Assembly: GCA_052298855.1 (NCBI GenBank)
Contig: DAVZXP010000005.1
Location: 124,001 to 188,000 of the forward strand
Direction of reading: 5' to 3'
DNA length: 64,000 nucleotides
Origin: Fimenecus sp052298855
GTDB lineage: Bacteria > Bacillota > Clostridia > Oscillospirales > Acutalibacteraceae
Part shown: positions 8,083 through 14,823 of the stretch, in pieces
How the letters are laid out: each line of letters begins with the position of its first letter
Position numbering within the stretch: position 1 is the first letter of the stretch
Notes under the pieces: model-generated
The model's input: only the letters and a program-made list of their open reading frames with translations
Told to the model about the DNA's origin: nothing
Database searches by the model: none
Position numbers and translations under genes: made by a program

Positions 8083-8344
8083 AGATCTGTATTACGGAAA
8101 TATCGCTCCGCACGAACACAGTTTTAAGCGCGGGAGTGCTTACAGCGAAGTGTTGAGCTATGTTATTCGGCATCAGGACAGCTTGATACCGACGCTCACG
8201 GTTCAGCAGAAAGAAGTCTTTGAAAAGCTCAAAGACTGCGAGGTGGAACTGCACGGTATGAATGAGCGCGAAGCGTTTATCAGCGGCTTTAAGCTTGCGG
8301 CGAGAATCATGACCGAAGTGTTGTACGAGCCGTCAGAGAATTGA
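8069..8344 (+). CDS. DUF6809 family protein
   Basis: This protein has 91 residues from ATG 8069, the start that fits GAGGTGG at 8055 better than the in-frame ATG at 8063. MTTLEDLYYGNIAPHEHSFKRG, LTVQQKEVFEKLKDCEVEL and MNEREAFISGFKLAARIM are the conserved blocks of the small helical family I recall as DUF6809. Members sit next to excisionase and integrase genes in Clostridial mobile elements. Its function is unknown. A hairpin terminator follows at 8356. Confidence 0.8.
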   Translation: MTTLEDLYYGNIAPHEHSFKRGSAYSEVLSYVIRHQDSLIPTLTVQQKEVFEKLKDCEVELHGMNEREAFISGFKLAARIMTEVLYEPSEN

Positions 8345-8355
8345 ATTTGCAGAAA

Positions 8356-8395
8356 CAAGGCCGAGCCGATTTCGCGGTTTGGCCTTGCGATTTTC
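8356..8395 (+). terminator. Hairpin terminator after DUF6809 gene
   Basis: CAAGGCC pairs with GGCCTTG (8356-8387) around a smaller GC-rich arm, followed by CGATTTTC. It closes the unit begun at 7819. The T tract is short. Confidence 0.55.
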
Positions 8396-8490
8396 AGTTC
8401 GACACAGCACGGTTAAAATCTGCACCGCAGAAAACAAAGAAAACAGTATTCCCGCAAAAGCGCCGAAATATACACTGTTGGCGCAAAAAC

Positions 8491-8519
8491 TTGACAGAAT
8501 TTTTCCGGTATGTTATACT
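8491..8519 (+). promoter_or_regulatory. Strong sigma-A promoter for xis leader
   Basis: TTGACA (8491) and TATACT (8514) are separated by exactly 17 bases, with a TG one base before the -10 (extended -10). It points at the excisionase-like gene at 8705, with a leader of about 180 bases between. Confidence 0.8.
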
Positions 8520-8573
8520 GCAAGTAAATAAAGCAACCGACAATTGAATACACATATTTCTGTTTTGAGTTTC

Positions 8574-8636
8574 AGACTCGCACTTACATAATCACCGATG
8601 CAGATCAGCATCGGGATTGAGTGCGGGTCTTTTTGT
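8574..8636 (+). promoter_or_regulatory. Leader attenuator ahead of xis-like gene
   Basis: AGACTCGCACT (8574-8584) pairs with AGTGCGGGTCT (8620-8630) around an inner hairpin (CCGATGC/GCATCGG) and is followed by TTTTTGTTTTG. This is a full intrinsic terminator between a strong promoter and the first gene of the recombination module. Expression of xis and int probably needs read-through or antitermination. The rest of the 8345-8704 gap holds only this leader and the terminator at 8356. Confidence 0.75.
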
Positions 8637-8704
8637 TTTGCAAAACAGCAGTCCTCTACATAACACGGCGAAAAACCGTGTGAATTTAACAGGAGGAAAA
8701 ACCA

Positions 8705-8914
8705 ATGAAAGAATCTGTTTACACCGCTTATGAGGATCTGCCACTGTTCCTTAATGCTGAAACGGTAGCCAAGCTCCTCGGCATCTCCATCTCAAGCAGC
8801 TACGAGCTGATGCACGAGAAAGGATTTCCGTCGTTGCGTATCGGCTCACGGCTCATCGTACCGAAAGAGAAGTTCCGCGCATGGGTCGAAGAAAAGACGG
8901 GAGGCAGCATTTGA
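8705..8914 (+). CDS. Excisionase-like helix-turn-helix protein (Xis)
   Basis: This 69-residue protein starts behind AGGAGG. FLNAETVAKLLGISISSSYELM, GFPSLRIGSRLIVPKEKFRAWVEE is the MerR-like winged helix of the helix-turn-helix/excisionase family (Tn916 Xis type). These proteins bend att DNA and push the recombinase towards excision. Its last codons overlap the TTG start of the next gene. It belongs to the same module as the integrases at 9625 and 10784 and lies behind the attenuator at 8574. Confidence 0.85.
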   Translation: MKESVYTAYEDLPLFLNAETVAKLLGISISSSYELMHEKGFPSLRIGSRLIVPKEKFRAWVEEKTGGSI

Positions 8915-9351
8915 AGTTCACCCGATATCCAAAGCGTGATGCGATCCGGGATTATTTCCCCGTGCCGAATGAAATTTTCAGCTTGGGTCTCAGCACCGGT
9001 GAGATCGCAGTGTATGCGTATCTGATGTACTGCGAGGACAGGAAAACATTTCAATGCCATCCAAGCTACAAAACGATTGGCAACGCTGTCGGCATGAGCA
9101 AAAACACCGTCAAGAAATATGTGGACAGACTGATTGAAAAACGGCTAATCACTGCCGAGCCTACCTCAGTCATCACCCAAAAAGGAGAAAAACGCAACGG
9201 CAATTTGCGCTATACAATACGCCCGATTGCGGAAGCATTAGAGCAGTATTACGAGCAACAGCTGATACGGCTGCACGAAGAAGTTCGGCGTCAGGTGGCT
9301 TTGAAAAAACTCGCCGAATTTGACCGCAAACATGGAAAATCGGCGGTTTGA
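8911..9351 (+). CDS. Helix-turn-helix replication-initiator-type protein of integrative element
   Basis: The best start is TTG 8911, inside the ATTTGA overlap with the xis stop and six bases after GGGAGG. An ATG at 8881 would add ten unusual residues. The 146-residue product begins KFTRYPKRDAIRDYFPVPNE and contains a winged-helix block, CHPSYKTIGNAVGMSKNTVKKY, as in N-terminal domains of RepA- and DnaD-like initiators and small regulators of Firmicute elements. The larger C-terminal part of full initiators is missing. It may regulate transfer or replication; the role is not settled. Confidence 0.7.
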   Translation: MKFTRYPKRDAIRDYFPVPNEIFSLGLSTGEIAVYAYLMYCEDRKTFQCHPSYKTIGNAVGMSKNTVKKYVDRLIEKRLITAEPTSVITQKGEKRNGNLRYTIRPIAEALEQYYEQQLIRLHEEVRRQVALKKLAEFDRKHGKSAV

Positions 9352-9390
9352 CGGCAGTTTTACGGCTCGTCCGAAAACAAGCAGGAGAAA

Positions 9391-9419
9391 GCCGAGGGGT
9401 TGCACGGCAATCCCTCGGC
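9391..9419. repeat. 13-bp stem hairpin
   Basis: GCCGAGGGGTTGC and GCAATCCCTCGGC pair over a three-base loop with one G-T mismatch. The stem holds the AGGGGTTGC word of the direct repeats at 9492 and 9524. It lies between the HTH gene and the first recombinase and could be a terminator without a T tract or part of an att/origin structure. Confidence 0.5.
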
Positions 9420-9491
9420 GGCTCACAGCGGACGGCAACGCCGACCGCATAAGGCTTTGTGCGGCTTTTAAGAACGGTTATAAAAGCCTCA

Positions 9492-9537
9492 ATTTAGGGG
9501 TTGCGGCGATAAAAACCTCGCTGATTTAGGGGTTGCG
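9492..9537 (+). repeat. Two identical 14-bp direct repeats upstream of integrase
   Basis: ATTTAGGGGTTGCG occurs at 9492-9505 and 9524-9537, 32 bases apart (three helical turns), about 90 bases before the integrase start. Position and spacing suit binding sites for a recombinase arm domain or an iteron-like control site. Function is inferred. Confidence 0.6.
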
Positions 9538-9624
9538 AATTTTACCGCAAATTTAGCTGGATATTCCGCCATGTATGTGGTATTGTGTGTTCGGCTGGTG
9601 AGAGCCCTGCTAGGAGGTGATACC

Positions 9625-10800
9625 ATGGCAAAACGAAGACCGTCGAGAGACGGTATGGTGCGCAAGCGCGAAGACGGAAGATGGGAAGGCCGCATCGTTG
9701 TCGGTCACAAAAAGAACGGCGATCCGATTCACCGCTATGTGCTTGCCCGAACACAAAAGGAGTTAATCGTAAAGCTCCACGACTGCATCGAGATGTACCG
9801 CGATGCCGACCTCACCGAGGATTCGAATATGACGCTCGGCGAATGGCTCGACCGATGGATCAATGAATATATGATCTTCACGATTCGTGAAAGCACGCTT
9901 GATTCTTACAAAGCGATGATTAAAAATCAAATCAAACCGTATCTCGGCGACAGACCTTTGTCGGCGCTGACCACGCAGGAGCTTCAAAAATTCTATAACA
10001 CCGTCAAAAAGAAAGGTCGTGTGAAACCGGACAAGCTGCACGGCACAGAGCTTGCCGACAGCATGGTGCGCGGTATTCATATGATGCTGCACGAAGCACT
10101 CGATATGGCGGTGCGCCTACGGCTGATTGTTAAAAATCCAACGGTCGGCACAACGATTCCCAAAAACAATTATCCGCCGAAGCAGATACTCAATGACGAA
10201 CAGCTTGACAGATTTATGAAACGCATTAGGCAGGATGAGCGGTGGTACGATTTCTTCTACACCGAGCTGACCACAGGACTGCGGCGGGGTGAAATCTGCG
10301 GACTGAAGTGGGAGGACTTCGATGCGGAAAACGGAAAGCTGAAAGTGAGGCGCTCGGTTGCTAAAAGGAAAGGCGGCGGATTGAATATCGGCGAAACCAA
10401 AACCGAGACGGGAACGCGCACGATCGTCCTGCCGCCGAGCACTGCGGAACTTCTGCGGAAGCGAAAAGAAACGGCAGTCAGCGAATGGATATTCCCGAAT
10501 ATCTATGAGCCCGAAAAACCGATGCACCCCGACTATGCTTACCACCGATTAAAAACACTGTTAAAACAGGCGGAGCTTCCGCTGATTCGGTTCCACGATC
10601 TGCGCCACACCTTCGCCACTCACGCGCTGGCAGGCGGTGTGGATGCGAAAACCCTGTCGGGAATTCTCGGGCATACCAACGCCAGCTTTACGCTGGACAC
10701 CTACACCCATGTGACCACCGATATGCAGAGAAACGCTTCCGCTATCGTGGGGAGCTTTATGGATGAGATTATGCTTGAAGGAGATGATACCAATCGCTAA
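9625..10800 (+). CDS. Tyrosine recombinase/integrase 1
   Basis: ATG 9625 follows TAGGAGG by seven bases; the longer frame from 9571 lacks a ribosome site. The 391-residue protein has an N-terminal arm-binding domain (REDGRWEGRIVVGHKKNG), a SAM-like core-binding domain near 70-170 and a catalytic domain. The catalytic residues are visible: Arg in TTGLRRGEICGLKWED, the Lys in the beta hairpin, HDLRHTFATH, LGHTNASFTLDTYTH with the nucleophilic Tyr. It is of the Tn916/phage integrase type. The next recombinase gene overlaps its end, so the two are translated as a pair and may act together. Confidence 0.93.
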   Translation: MAKRRPSRDGMVRKREDGRWEGRIVVGHKKNGDPIHRYVLARTQKELIVKLHDCIEMYRDADLTEDSNMTLGEWLDRWINEYMIFTIRESTLDSYKAMIKNQIKPYLGDRPLSALTTQELQKFYNTVKKKGRVKPDKLHGTELADSMVRGIHMMLHEALDMAVRLRLIVKNPTVGTTIPKNNYPPKQILNDEQLDRFMKRIRQDERWYDFFYTELTTGLRRGEICGLKWEDFDAENGKLKVRRSVAKRKGGGLNIGETKTETGTRTIVLPPSTAELLRKRKETAVSEWIFPNIYEPEKPMHPDYAYHRLKTLLKQAELPLIRFHDLRHTFATHALAGGVDAKTLSGILGHTNASFTLDTYTHVTTDMQRNASAIVGSFMDEIMLEGDDTNR

Positions 10801-12214
10801 AAAAAGAAAAAATGGTGAGGGCACATTACGCCTGCGAAAAGACGGGCGGTGGGAAGGAAGAATTGTTGTCGGGTACAATGAGAAAAGCCTGCCTATTACA
10901 AAATGCGTAACGGCGAAAACAAAAACAGAATGTTCCACTAAGCTCGAAGCGCTGAAAGAACAGTACGGACGCTCTTCCGATAAAATTAAACCGGATATGC
11001 CGTTCGGGGATTGGATCGACTTCTGGTATCAGACATACTGCCGACACACACTCCGCATTACCACAAGAACCGACTACGAAAACCGCATTTACAATCATAT
11101 CATTCCCGAAATCGGAAAAATTCCGCTGAACAGGCTGTCACAGTCGGATTTACAGCAATTCTACGCAAAGGAAAAGACAGACGGAAGAAAACTGCACGCA
11201 AAAACCTACGGAAAGGGCCTTTCGGACAGAACGATAAGGGGGATACATGCCAACTGCCGCACTGCTTTACAGCGGGCGGTGCAGGAGGGCTTAATTCGCA
11301 CCAATCCCGCCGTCGGCTGTAAGCTGCCACCGAAGAAAGCACGGGAGATGCAGGTGCTCACGCAAAATGAAATTATCCGATTTCTGCATCAGGCAAAGGA
11401 AGAGGGATATTATGAGCTTTTTCTGCTGGAGCTCGGCACGGGAATGCGGCGCGGTGAAATATTGGCGCTCAAATGGAGCGACCTCAACTTCGCAACAGGA
11501 GAGCTTCGCATTGAACGGCAGGTATATATCATCAAGGCAGAGGTGATTATATCAGCGCCGAAAACAAAAGCCTCGATACGCACCGTTATTCTGCCACCGT
11601 CACTCTTGAAAACCCTTGTGGCGTATAAGGAAACGGTGGATTCGGAATGGATGTTTCCGTCACCGACGAATAACGGCAGACCGAGAAATCCGTCATCGGT
11701 TAGAAAACGGTTACAACTGATCTTGGAACGGGCGGGCTGTAAAAAGGTGCGCTTTCACGATCTGCGGCACACCTTTGCGACCATGGCGCTGGAGCACGGT
11801 ATGGATGTGAAAACGCTCTCAGCAACTATAGGCCATGTGTCCTCGGCAACCACGCTGGATATTTACAGCCATATCACCGATACTATGCAAAGGCAGGCGG
11901 CGGTGCATATCGACCGCAAAATCGGCGGTACAGACGCCCAAATGCCGACGGCTCAGCCGTCGGCAAGGAAAGATACCGTCCCAATCGAATTCACGCCGTA
12001 CAAGCCGAAAATACGCAAACCCGGGACGGGCTGTGTCACGATGATAAACGACCACCTGTATGAGGGACGGTACACTCCGACCAACGCCTACGGCAAGCGG
12101 GAAAGCCACAATATCTACGCGAAAACGCGCGAGGAATGCGAAGAAAAGCTCGCGGAAATGATTGTGCAGGTCAAGGCGCAAATCAAGGCGGAAAAAGAGA
12201 AAATGACAGGGTGA
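10784..12214 (+). CDS. Tyrosine recombinase/integrase 2 with extra C-terminal arm-like domain
   Basis: This is a second integrase of about 477 residues, overlapping the first by 17 bp. It has the same layout: GEGTLRLRKDGRWEGRIVVG arm domain, core-binding domain, GTGMRRGEILALKWSD, HDLRHTFATMA, IGHVSSATTLDIYSHI with the Tyr. After about residue 400 it adds a region (CVTMINDHLYEGRYTPTNA, then KTREECEEKLAEMI) that resembles another arm-type DNA-binding unit. The start is unclear. ATG 10784 directly abuts GAAGGAG, while aligning with the first gene's start (AGGAGGTGATACC then ATG) would put initiation at ATC 10793. The pair suggests two recombinases acting on one element. Confidence 0.9.
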   Translation: MIPIAKKRKNGEGTLRLRKDGRWEGRIVVGYNEKSLPITKCVTAKTKTECSTKLEALKEQYGRSSDKIKPDMPFGDWIDFWYQTYCRHTLRITTRTDYENRIYNHIIPEIGKIPLNRLSQSDLQQFYAKEKTDGRKLHAKTYGKGLSDRTIRGIHANCRTALQRAVQEGLIRTNPAVGCKLPPKKAREMQVLTQNEIIRFLHQAKEEGYYELFLLELGTGMRRGEILALKWSDLNFATGELRIERQVYIIKAEVIISAPKTKASIRTVILPPSLLKTLVAYKETVDSEWMFPSPTNNGRPRNPSSVRKRLQLILERAGCKKVRFHDLRHTFATMALEHGMDVKTLSATIGHVSSATTLDIYSHITDTMQRQAAVHIDRKIGGTDAQMPTAQPSARKDTVPIEFTPYKPKIRKPGTGCVTMINDHLYEGRYTPTNAYGKRESHNIYAKTREECEEKLAEMIVQVKAQIKAEKEKMTG

Positions 12215-12233
12215 CCGAAAAAGTCACTCTGTC
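12205..12233. repeat. Hairpin overlapping the stop of integrase 2
   Basis: GACAGGGTGAC pairs with GTCACTCTGTC across a seven-base A-rich loop, with one mismatch, and covers the TGA at 12212. No T tract follows on the + strand, so termination is uncertain. It could also serve the opposite-strand gene that ends at 12266. Confidence 0.45.
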
Positions 12234-12265
12234 AAAATTTGCGTCGCTGTAAACAAAGAAAAGTC

Positions 12266-12904
12266 TTACCTGCGATATCCGTTTTTCTGGCACATTTCAT
12301 TTATTGATTCTGCAAAAATCGAACGGGAGTGTTTATCAGGGTTATCATTGCAGTTTTTCTTGTATATGTAATAATCCTGCAACTCGCCCCAAAGGTTCTC
12401 CCTTTTTAACCAATCCATTTTCTTTTCTAATCCTACAAAACCCTTCCCCTGATATTCCCAATAATAATAATTGTTATCTTTGTTGAACCGAATATACTGT
12501 TGTCTGCCATCAGTGCAGTTATACACTATTGCAAAATCACAGCTATGAATAATGCGAGAATGAGAAGTGTCAACCTTTTTAATCGTAAGAACGCGAGTGG
12601 AATCCTCGCAAGATTTATATCCATAGCGAGGTGCAACACGGTCGATAGCAGTACGTATTATTGTCCGTATTTCTTTAGGTTCAAAATCCTCATTATCGTC
12701 ATTGACCTCGATGTTAATATCGAAGTCAAAACCGATGTTAGATTTTGCATCGTAGGTTATCATGTTACGGCTTGAACTGCCAATCGGTGTGAAGCTAAAA
12801 GTGAAATTGTCACGCACCAAATCCTGTACCATGTAAAGAATTTGATATAGCTCATCTTTTATAGGCTGAGCTTGTTTTTTGGTTACATACCTAAAGTCAT
12901 GCAT
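12266..12904 (-). CDS. PolB-superfamily nucleotidyltransferase-like protein
   Basis: This 212-residue protein has ATG at 12904 behind TAAGGAG. PIGSSSRNMITYD followed by GFDFDINIEV gives the hG[GS]...DhDh pattern of the PolB nucleotidyltransferase fold (Gly42-Ser43, Asp60, Asp62). SCDFAIV offers a third acid at Asp123. No HEPN or other partner domain is seen, and no antitoxin gene adjoins. It lies between the integrases and the tRNA-Pro end of the element, a usual place for late-gained cargo. It might be an oligonucleotide synthase of defence type, a toxin-type NTase, or a tRNA-modifying relative. The fold is a motif-level call. Confidence 0.65.
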   Translation of the reverse strand: MHDFRYVTKKQAQPIKDELYQILYMVQDLVRDNFTFSFTPIGSSSRNMITYDAKSNIGFDFDINIEVNDDNEDFEPKEIRTIIRTAIDRVAPRYGYKSCEDSTRVLTIKKVDTSHSRIIHSCDFAIVYNCTDGRQQYIRFNKDNNYYYWEYQGKGFVGLEKKMDWLKRENLWGELQDYYIYKKNCNDNPDKHSRSIFAESINEMCQKNGYRR

Positions 12905-13097
12905 TATGGTTTCTCCTTAAGATTATCTCCCTAACCGACCATCTAACCTGGGTTAAATCGTTACATTATACTACAATAATATCATTTGTCAAGGATTATT
13001 TCTGGGGGTTATCTTTTGCTAATTTTATCTGATTATTATACTCTCAACCTAACAAAATTTGTATCGCAATAGACAGAGAAAAAGGCTGGAACGGTAT

Positions 13098-13130
13098 GAA
13101 AAATCCTCTGAGACGCTCGGTTTCAGAGGA
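13098..13130 (-). terminator. Terminator of tRNA-Pro
   Basis: TCCTCTGA and TCAGAGGA (13104-13130) form a perfect 8-bp stem; read on the minus strand it is followed by TTTTTCAT. It lies five bases beyond the tRNA 3' end. Confidence 0.8.
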
Positions 13131-13134
13131 CTTT

Positions 13135-13210
13135 TGGTCGGAGTGGCGAGGCTCAAACTCGCGGCCTCCGCATCCCAAATGCGGCGCGCTATCAACTGCG
13201 CTACACCCCG
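13135..13210 (-). tRNA. tRNA-Pro (anticodon TGG), CCA encoded
   Basis: The minus strand folds as a cloverleaf. CGGGGTG (5') pairs with CACTCCG (3'), the D arm is GCGC..GCGC, the anticodon arm CCGCATTTGGGATGCGG presents TGG, and a GTTTGAGCC T loop precedes the acceptor. ACCA at the 3' end is encoded. The 3' end faces the integrase genes, the usual orientation of a tRNA attachment site. It ends the integrative element on this side. Confidence 0.93.
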
Positions 13211-13359
13211 ATAGTTATTAAATTGTGGTCGTGTAGGTGGTCAAATCTGTGGTCAAACACATTTTTGACTGCTTTTTTTCATTTTCCGAACCGCCCGAAA
13301 TACGCACGGTTGAAGGATTTTCGGCGGTTTTCGCTTTCGTGCGGTGCGAACACCGTCTA

Positions 13360-13399
13360 TGCTCCCAAAGCAAGCGCGCTACCAACTGCGCTACACCCC
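13360..13399 (-). pseudogene. 5' half of a second tRNA-Pro gene
   Basis: On the minus strand GGGGTGTAGCGCAGTTGGTA and the following GCGCGCTTGCTTTGGGAGCA match the intact tRNA-Pro from acceptor to anticodon stem, with small differences in the D loop and stem. After the anticodon stem the sequence diverges and no acceptor 3' strand is found. It looks like a copy split near the anticodon loop, as expected of an old integration or duplication scar. The rest of 13211-13579 shows no gene. Confidence 0.75.
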
Positions 13400-13539
13400 A
13401 AAATATTGATTTTTCAAGTTTTTATATGCTTGTAAGTTTATATAAATCAGTCCGCTGTGTTTTACTTCTTTCAGCATACCGATAGATTATACAATAACGC
13501 AAATGAAATGTCAATAACAAGTACAAGCTTGACAGAAAC

Positions 13540-13568
13540 ATAAAACCCCGAATAATTCGGGGTTTTAT
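13540..13568. terminator. Bidirectional-type terminator
   Basis: ATAAAACCCCGAA and TTCGGGGTTTTAT form a perfect stem with a three-base loop. It ends the minus-strand zinc-ribbon gene at 13580. Confidence 0.85.
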
Positions 13569-13579
13569 GTTTTAACAAG

Positions 13580-13960
13580 TTAAATCCATTTATCAGGGTT
13601 TACTTCGTACTTGTCTGTGAAAATCTTAACCGCATCAATAAGAGCAAGTATTCCGGAAATACCTGTCCAAGCAATCAGAATTTTAAGAATACCCTTTTTA
13701 CTTTCGCCCAGATAGAAATTATGAATACCAAATCCGCCAAGTAAAAGTGCGAGTATACCGGCAGTAGTTTTCTTGTCACCGAGATCTCCGGATGCCTTTT
13801 TAGTGATTGCACATCCACAATTCAAGCACACAGAAGCCTCGGCGGGAACTTCATTGCCACAATTAGCACAAAACCTGTTGCCCTCACCAACATTTGTGCC
13901 ACATTTAATGCATACAGCTTGATTTTCGTTAATGGATTCTCCGCATTGTCTACAAAACAT
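13580..13960 (-). CDS. Zinc-ribbon/TM2 domain membrane protein
   Basis: This 126-residue protein starts MFCRQCGESI and holds three CxxC pairs and further knuckles (CIKCG, CANCG, CLNCG), that is, tandem zinc ribbons. Residues ~65-115 are a TM2 domain: two hydrophobic helices around GGFGIHNFYLGESKKG. TM2 proteins are small membrane proteins of unknown function. The gene starts one base after the stop of the membrane gene at 13962 and shares its operator-controlled promoter. Confidence 0.88.
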   Translation of the reverse strand: MFCRQCGESINENQAVCIKCGTNVGEGNRFCANCGNEVPAEASVCLNCGCAITKKASGDLGDKKTTAGILALLLGGFGIHNFYLGESKKGILKILIAWTGISGILALIDAVKIFTDKYEVNPDKWI

Positions 13961-13961
13961 T

Positions 13962-14408
13962 TTAGTTTTCCTCCCTGTTTAATATATATCCAGCCAAGCA
14001 CAAAACAAAGGTGATTGCGCCTGTAAGATAACCCCAGCTAATTATCGAAAGCGAACCGTCAGCTATAAGATTTATTACACCTGTTAAAACAAGAATATCT
14101 GTTAAAACACAACTTATAAACGGTGCAAAGGAAGCGATTTTACTGAAAGTATTTCTATTTCCTTTAATTTGTAATATCAAACCTGACACTGCGAGAGCAA
14201 GTAATGCCCAAAATACAATTATATACAATTCGGAGTTGTATTTTCCTTCGCTAAGTAAAGTGAATGGAGAAAATTTCTCATAATAACCGTGAATCGTTCC
14301 AAAAAAACGAGATAACATACGTTGCTTAAATTGTGGTACGAATACCCACAATAATTCAGCGATTACAAATAAAACGCTTTGAATTATCCTTTTTGATTGC
14401 TTATTCAT
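13962..14408 (-). CDS. Small membrane protein (four predicted helices)
   Basis: This 148-residue protein has about four hydrophobic segments (ILFVIAELLWVFV-like start, IIVFWALLALAVSGLIL, ISCVLTDILVLTGVINLI, YLTGAITFVLCLAGYIL). I do not recognise a family. It is first in a two-gene unit with the zinc-ribbon/TM2 protein and is read from a consensus promoter at 14483-14455 that is covered by XRE-type operators. The pair may form one membrane complex. Confidence 0.75.
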   Translation of the reverse strand: MNKQSKRIIQSVLFVIAELLWVFVPQFKQRMLSRFFGTIHGYYEKFSPFTLLSEGKYNSELYIIVFWALLALAVSGLILQIKGNRNTFSKIASFAPFISCVLTDILVLTGVINLIADGSLSIISWGYLTGAITFVLCLAGYILNREEN

Positions 14409-14430
14409 TTTTTATACCCCCAAAAATATA

Positions 14431-14509
14431 ATATGACAGTTTGTCATATTTAACATTATATGACGAAATGTCATATTTGTCAATACTAAATTATGACATA
14501 CTGTCATAT
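14431..14509. promoter_or_regulatory. Three palindromic XRE operators in a divergent promoter region
   Basis: ATATGACA-N3-TGTCATAT and close variants occur at 14431-14449, 14458-14476 and 14491-14509, with starts 27 and 33 bases apart. The middle copy sits in the 17-base spacer of a minus-strand promoter (TTGACA at 14483, TATAAT at 14460) and the first lies near that promoter's start site. The third covers a possible -10 of the XRE gene. This is a self-evident operator set for the adjacent repressor. Confidence 0.88.
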
Positions 14510-14522
14510 AGGAGGTGCTACT

Positions 14523-14732
14523 ATGAACAATCTTAAAAAATTAAGACAAGAAAAAGGGATAACTCAAATAGCCTTGCAAATAAAAACAGGAATTGAACAA
14601 GCTTTACTTTCAAAATATGAGAACGGCGAGCGTGTTCCACCGACAGAAACTTTGATGACATTAGCCGATTTTTATGATGTGAGTATGGATTATATAATGG
14701 GCAGAACAGATAATCCGAAAATCAACAAGTAG
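14523..14732 (+). CDS. XRE-family transcriptional repressor
   Basis: This 69-residue protein starts at ATG 14523 behind AGGAGG; an upstream ATG at 14493 lies inside an operator and is rejected. LKKLRQEKGITQIALQIKTG, LSKYENGERVPPTETLMTLADFYDVSMDYIMGRTDN is a textbook Cro/CI-type helix-turn-helix. It has no sensor domain. Three identical operators upstream indicate autoregulation and control of the divergent membrane genes. Confidence 0.92.
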   Translation: MNNLKKLRQEKGITQIALQIKTGIEQALLSKYENGERVPPTETLMTLADFYDVSMDYIMGRTDNPKINK

Positions 14733-14823
14733 CAGAAATTTTTCTCAATTTGTATTGAAAAATAATTGAAAATATTCTAAAATTATAGTGTATATTCTAT
14801 TTAACATAATCGGAGGCGGAACA

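Noticed and set aside
8341..8547. 68-codon ORF after the DUF6809 gene
   Set aside because: It spans a terminator and the xis promoter and has no ribosome site.
9320..9529. 69-codon ORF between the HTH gene and integrase 1
   Set aside because: No ribosome site; it crosses a hairpin and the direct repeats and has a low-complexity Arg-rich product.
7819..12250. Prophage
   Set aside because: Integrases and Xis are present but no capsid, terminase, portal, lysis or tail genes are seen. An integrative element backbone fits better.
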